64,000 nucleotides of DNA from CAVWXT01 sp963759115 (GTDB taxonomy: Bacteria > Planctomycetota > Planctomycetia > Pirellulales > Thermoguttaceae). Positions 63,380-64,000 of the stretch are shown here, in pieces. Numbering within the stretch: position 1 is the stretch's first letter; each line of letters begins with the position of its first letter. Under the pieces are notes generated by a model, which was not told where the DNA came from, did not search any database, and saw only the letters and a list, made by a program, of their open reading frames with translations. The stretch covers positions 1,116,001 to 1,180,000 of the forward strand of contig CAVWXT010000005.1 in NCBI GenBank assembly GCA_963759115.1, written 5' to 3'. A program made the position numbers and the translations under genes.

Positions 63380-64000
63380 TTATCGCCCCGAGATCGCCTC
63401 CTCCGACGGCGGCACGGCGGTCTCCGACATCTGCACCGCCGCCGGCGGCAGTTGGATCTTGGGCTGGGGCGCCTTCAGCGTGCGGCAGATCTCGGATAGT
63501 TGTTCCACCAGCGCACGGATCAGTTTGCTGGCGTAGTGGATGTTGTGGATGTCGTTCGCCTTGCGGACAAACGCGAGGTCGGATTGCAGCCGATCGAGTT
63601 CTTGGGTGATGGCCGCGGCGCGATCGTCGGGAAGTTTGGCCTCAGCGAGGGCCTTGTAGGCAGACTGGATGCCGGATTCCAATTCCGGCAGCGCCGCTCG
63701 CAACGCTTCGTGATAGGCGCGTAGCCTCTCCACTTCGGAAGGGAGGTGGCACATCAAGCACGCCTGCTCGGAGCCCTTCCACAGTACCGCTCCCGTTTCG
63801 GAAACCACTTTGGTGCGATGGCACGTGTGGCAATCGGCCCGAGTCGTCAACATGGCGTTCGGCCGGGTGGCAATGGACTTGGCTCCAAGCCCGGAGAGCA
63901 TCTCGATTTGTTCGCGGTGATGGTCGGGGTGGCACGACTTGCAGTCGCCGGCCGCGTGAACCAGCTTATTCTTGTCAAGCGAGTGTTCGATTTGCAGGTG
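63380..64000 (-). CDS. Multiheme c-type cytochrome, C-terminal part (runs off the window)
   Basis: The visible 206 residues contain three heme sites, GDCKSCHPDHHREQ, DCHTCHRTKV and ACLMCHLPSEVE, then a 130-residue helical tail (YHEALRAALPELESGIQSAY, LDRLQSDLAFVRKANDIHNI with HYASKLIRALVEQLSEICR). The tail, with its HNIHYASK phrase, resembles the helical C-terminal part of NrfA/NrfH-related and other multiheme cytochromes in which a His from the helix serves a heme. The start lies beyond position 64000. It converges with the barrel gene, so it is a separate transcription unit but probably part of the same respiratory chain. Confidence 0.8.
   Translation of the reverse strand, partial: HLQIEHSLDKNKLVHAAGDCKSCHPDHHREQIEMLSGLGAKSIATRPNAMLTTRADCHTCHRTKVVSETGAVLWKGSEQACLMCHLPSEVERLRAYHEALRAALPELESGIQSAYKALAEAKLPDDRAAAITQELDRLQSDLAFVRKANDIHNIHYASKLIRALVEQLSEICRTLKAPQPKIQLPPAAVQMSETAVPPSEEAISGR

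Overview
The window looks like a high-GC planctomycete. The evidence is a DUF1559 pseudopilin (N-terminal motif GFTLVELLVVIAIIG, H-X9-DG-type tail) behind a -24/-12 promoter, a DUF3352-like/DUF1559 protein, signal peptidases with large inserts, and several short intergenic inverted-repeat families. The gene content is that of an anaerobe with the Wood-Ljungdahl (reductive acetyl-CoA) pathway, an NAD(P)-linked molybdenum/tungsten formate dehydrogenase and a multiheme cytochrome/outer-membrane barrel pair. No rRNA, tRNA, CRISPR array or transposase gene was recognised.

Layout. 0-11.5 kb: housekeeping and miscellaneous genes (metallophosphoesterase, PilZ-like protein, two tandem signal peptidases, lptB, a PIN toxin module with its own promoter/operator, hemL, two coupled small unknowns, a transglutaminase-like protein, a nucleoside hydrolase). 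11.7-17.2 kb: an AmmeMemoRadiSam set (MEMO-AMMECR1 fusion, spermidine-synthase-like membrane protein, small membrane protein, radical SAM enzyme). 17.4-23.2 kb: three exported or membrane proteins, one with an in-frame UGA followed by a SECIS-like hairpin. 23.2-26.8 kb (minus strand): conserved hypothetical, short-chain dehydrogenase, ribokinase, DMT-type transporter. 27.0-41.8 kb (minus strand): Wood-Ljungdahl cluster, transcribed cooC, acsA, acsB, acsC, acsV, cooC-like, acsD, acsE, metF/metV-like, fhs. 42.2-48.0 kb (plus): zinc-ribbon/degenerate HD protein, DUF3786 protein, then molybdenum cofactor genes moaC, MOSC-mogA fusion, moaA, a carboxymuconolactone decarboxylase-like gene, moeA. 48.3-57.0 kb (plus): formate dehydrogenase operon (NuoE-like, a NuoF + glutamate-synthase-small-subunit-like fusion, FdhA, pseudo-receiver-rubrerythrin fusion, fdhD, mobA). 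57.4-64 kb: DUF1559 pseudopilin, 14-heme lipoprotein cytochrome, 820-residue outer-membrane barrel, and on the opposite strand a multiheme cytochrome that runs off the window.

How it fits together (inference). Moa/Moe/MobA/FdhD build and insert the cofactor for FdhA. FdhA with its NuoE/NuoF-type flavoprotein interconverts CO2 and formate at the expense of NAD(P)H. Fhs, MetF and AcsE carry the C1 unit to the corrinoid protein AcsCD, which is kept active by AcsV. CODH/ACS (AcsA/AcsB, matured by CooC) makes or splits acetyl-CoA. The cytochrome/barrel pair offers a route for electrons across the outer membrane, so the pathway could run either way, as CO2 fixation or as acetate/formate oxidation coupled to an extracellular acceptor. 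folD is not in the window.

Sequence quality. Many genes read correctly only if the frame changes every few hundred bases, especially at 11.7-17.2 kb and 27.0-40.9 kb. The protein signatures survive on both sides of each switch, and several switches sit in G or C runs. I read these as assembly indels rather than gene decay and give the full gene span for each.
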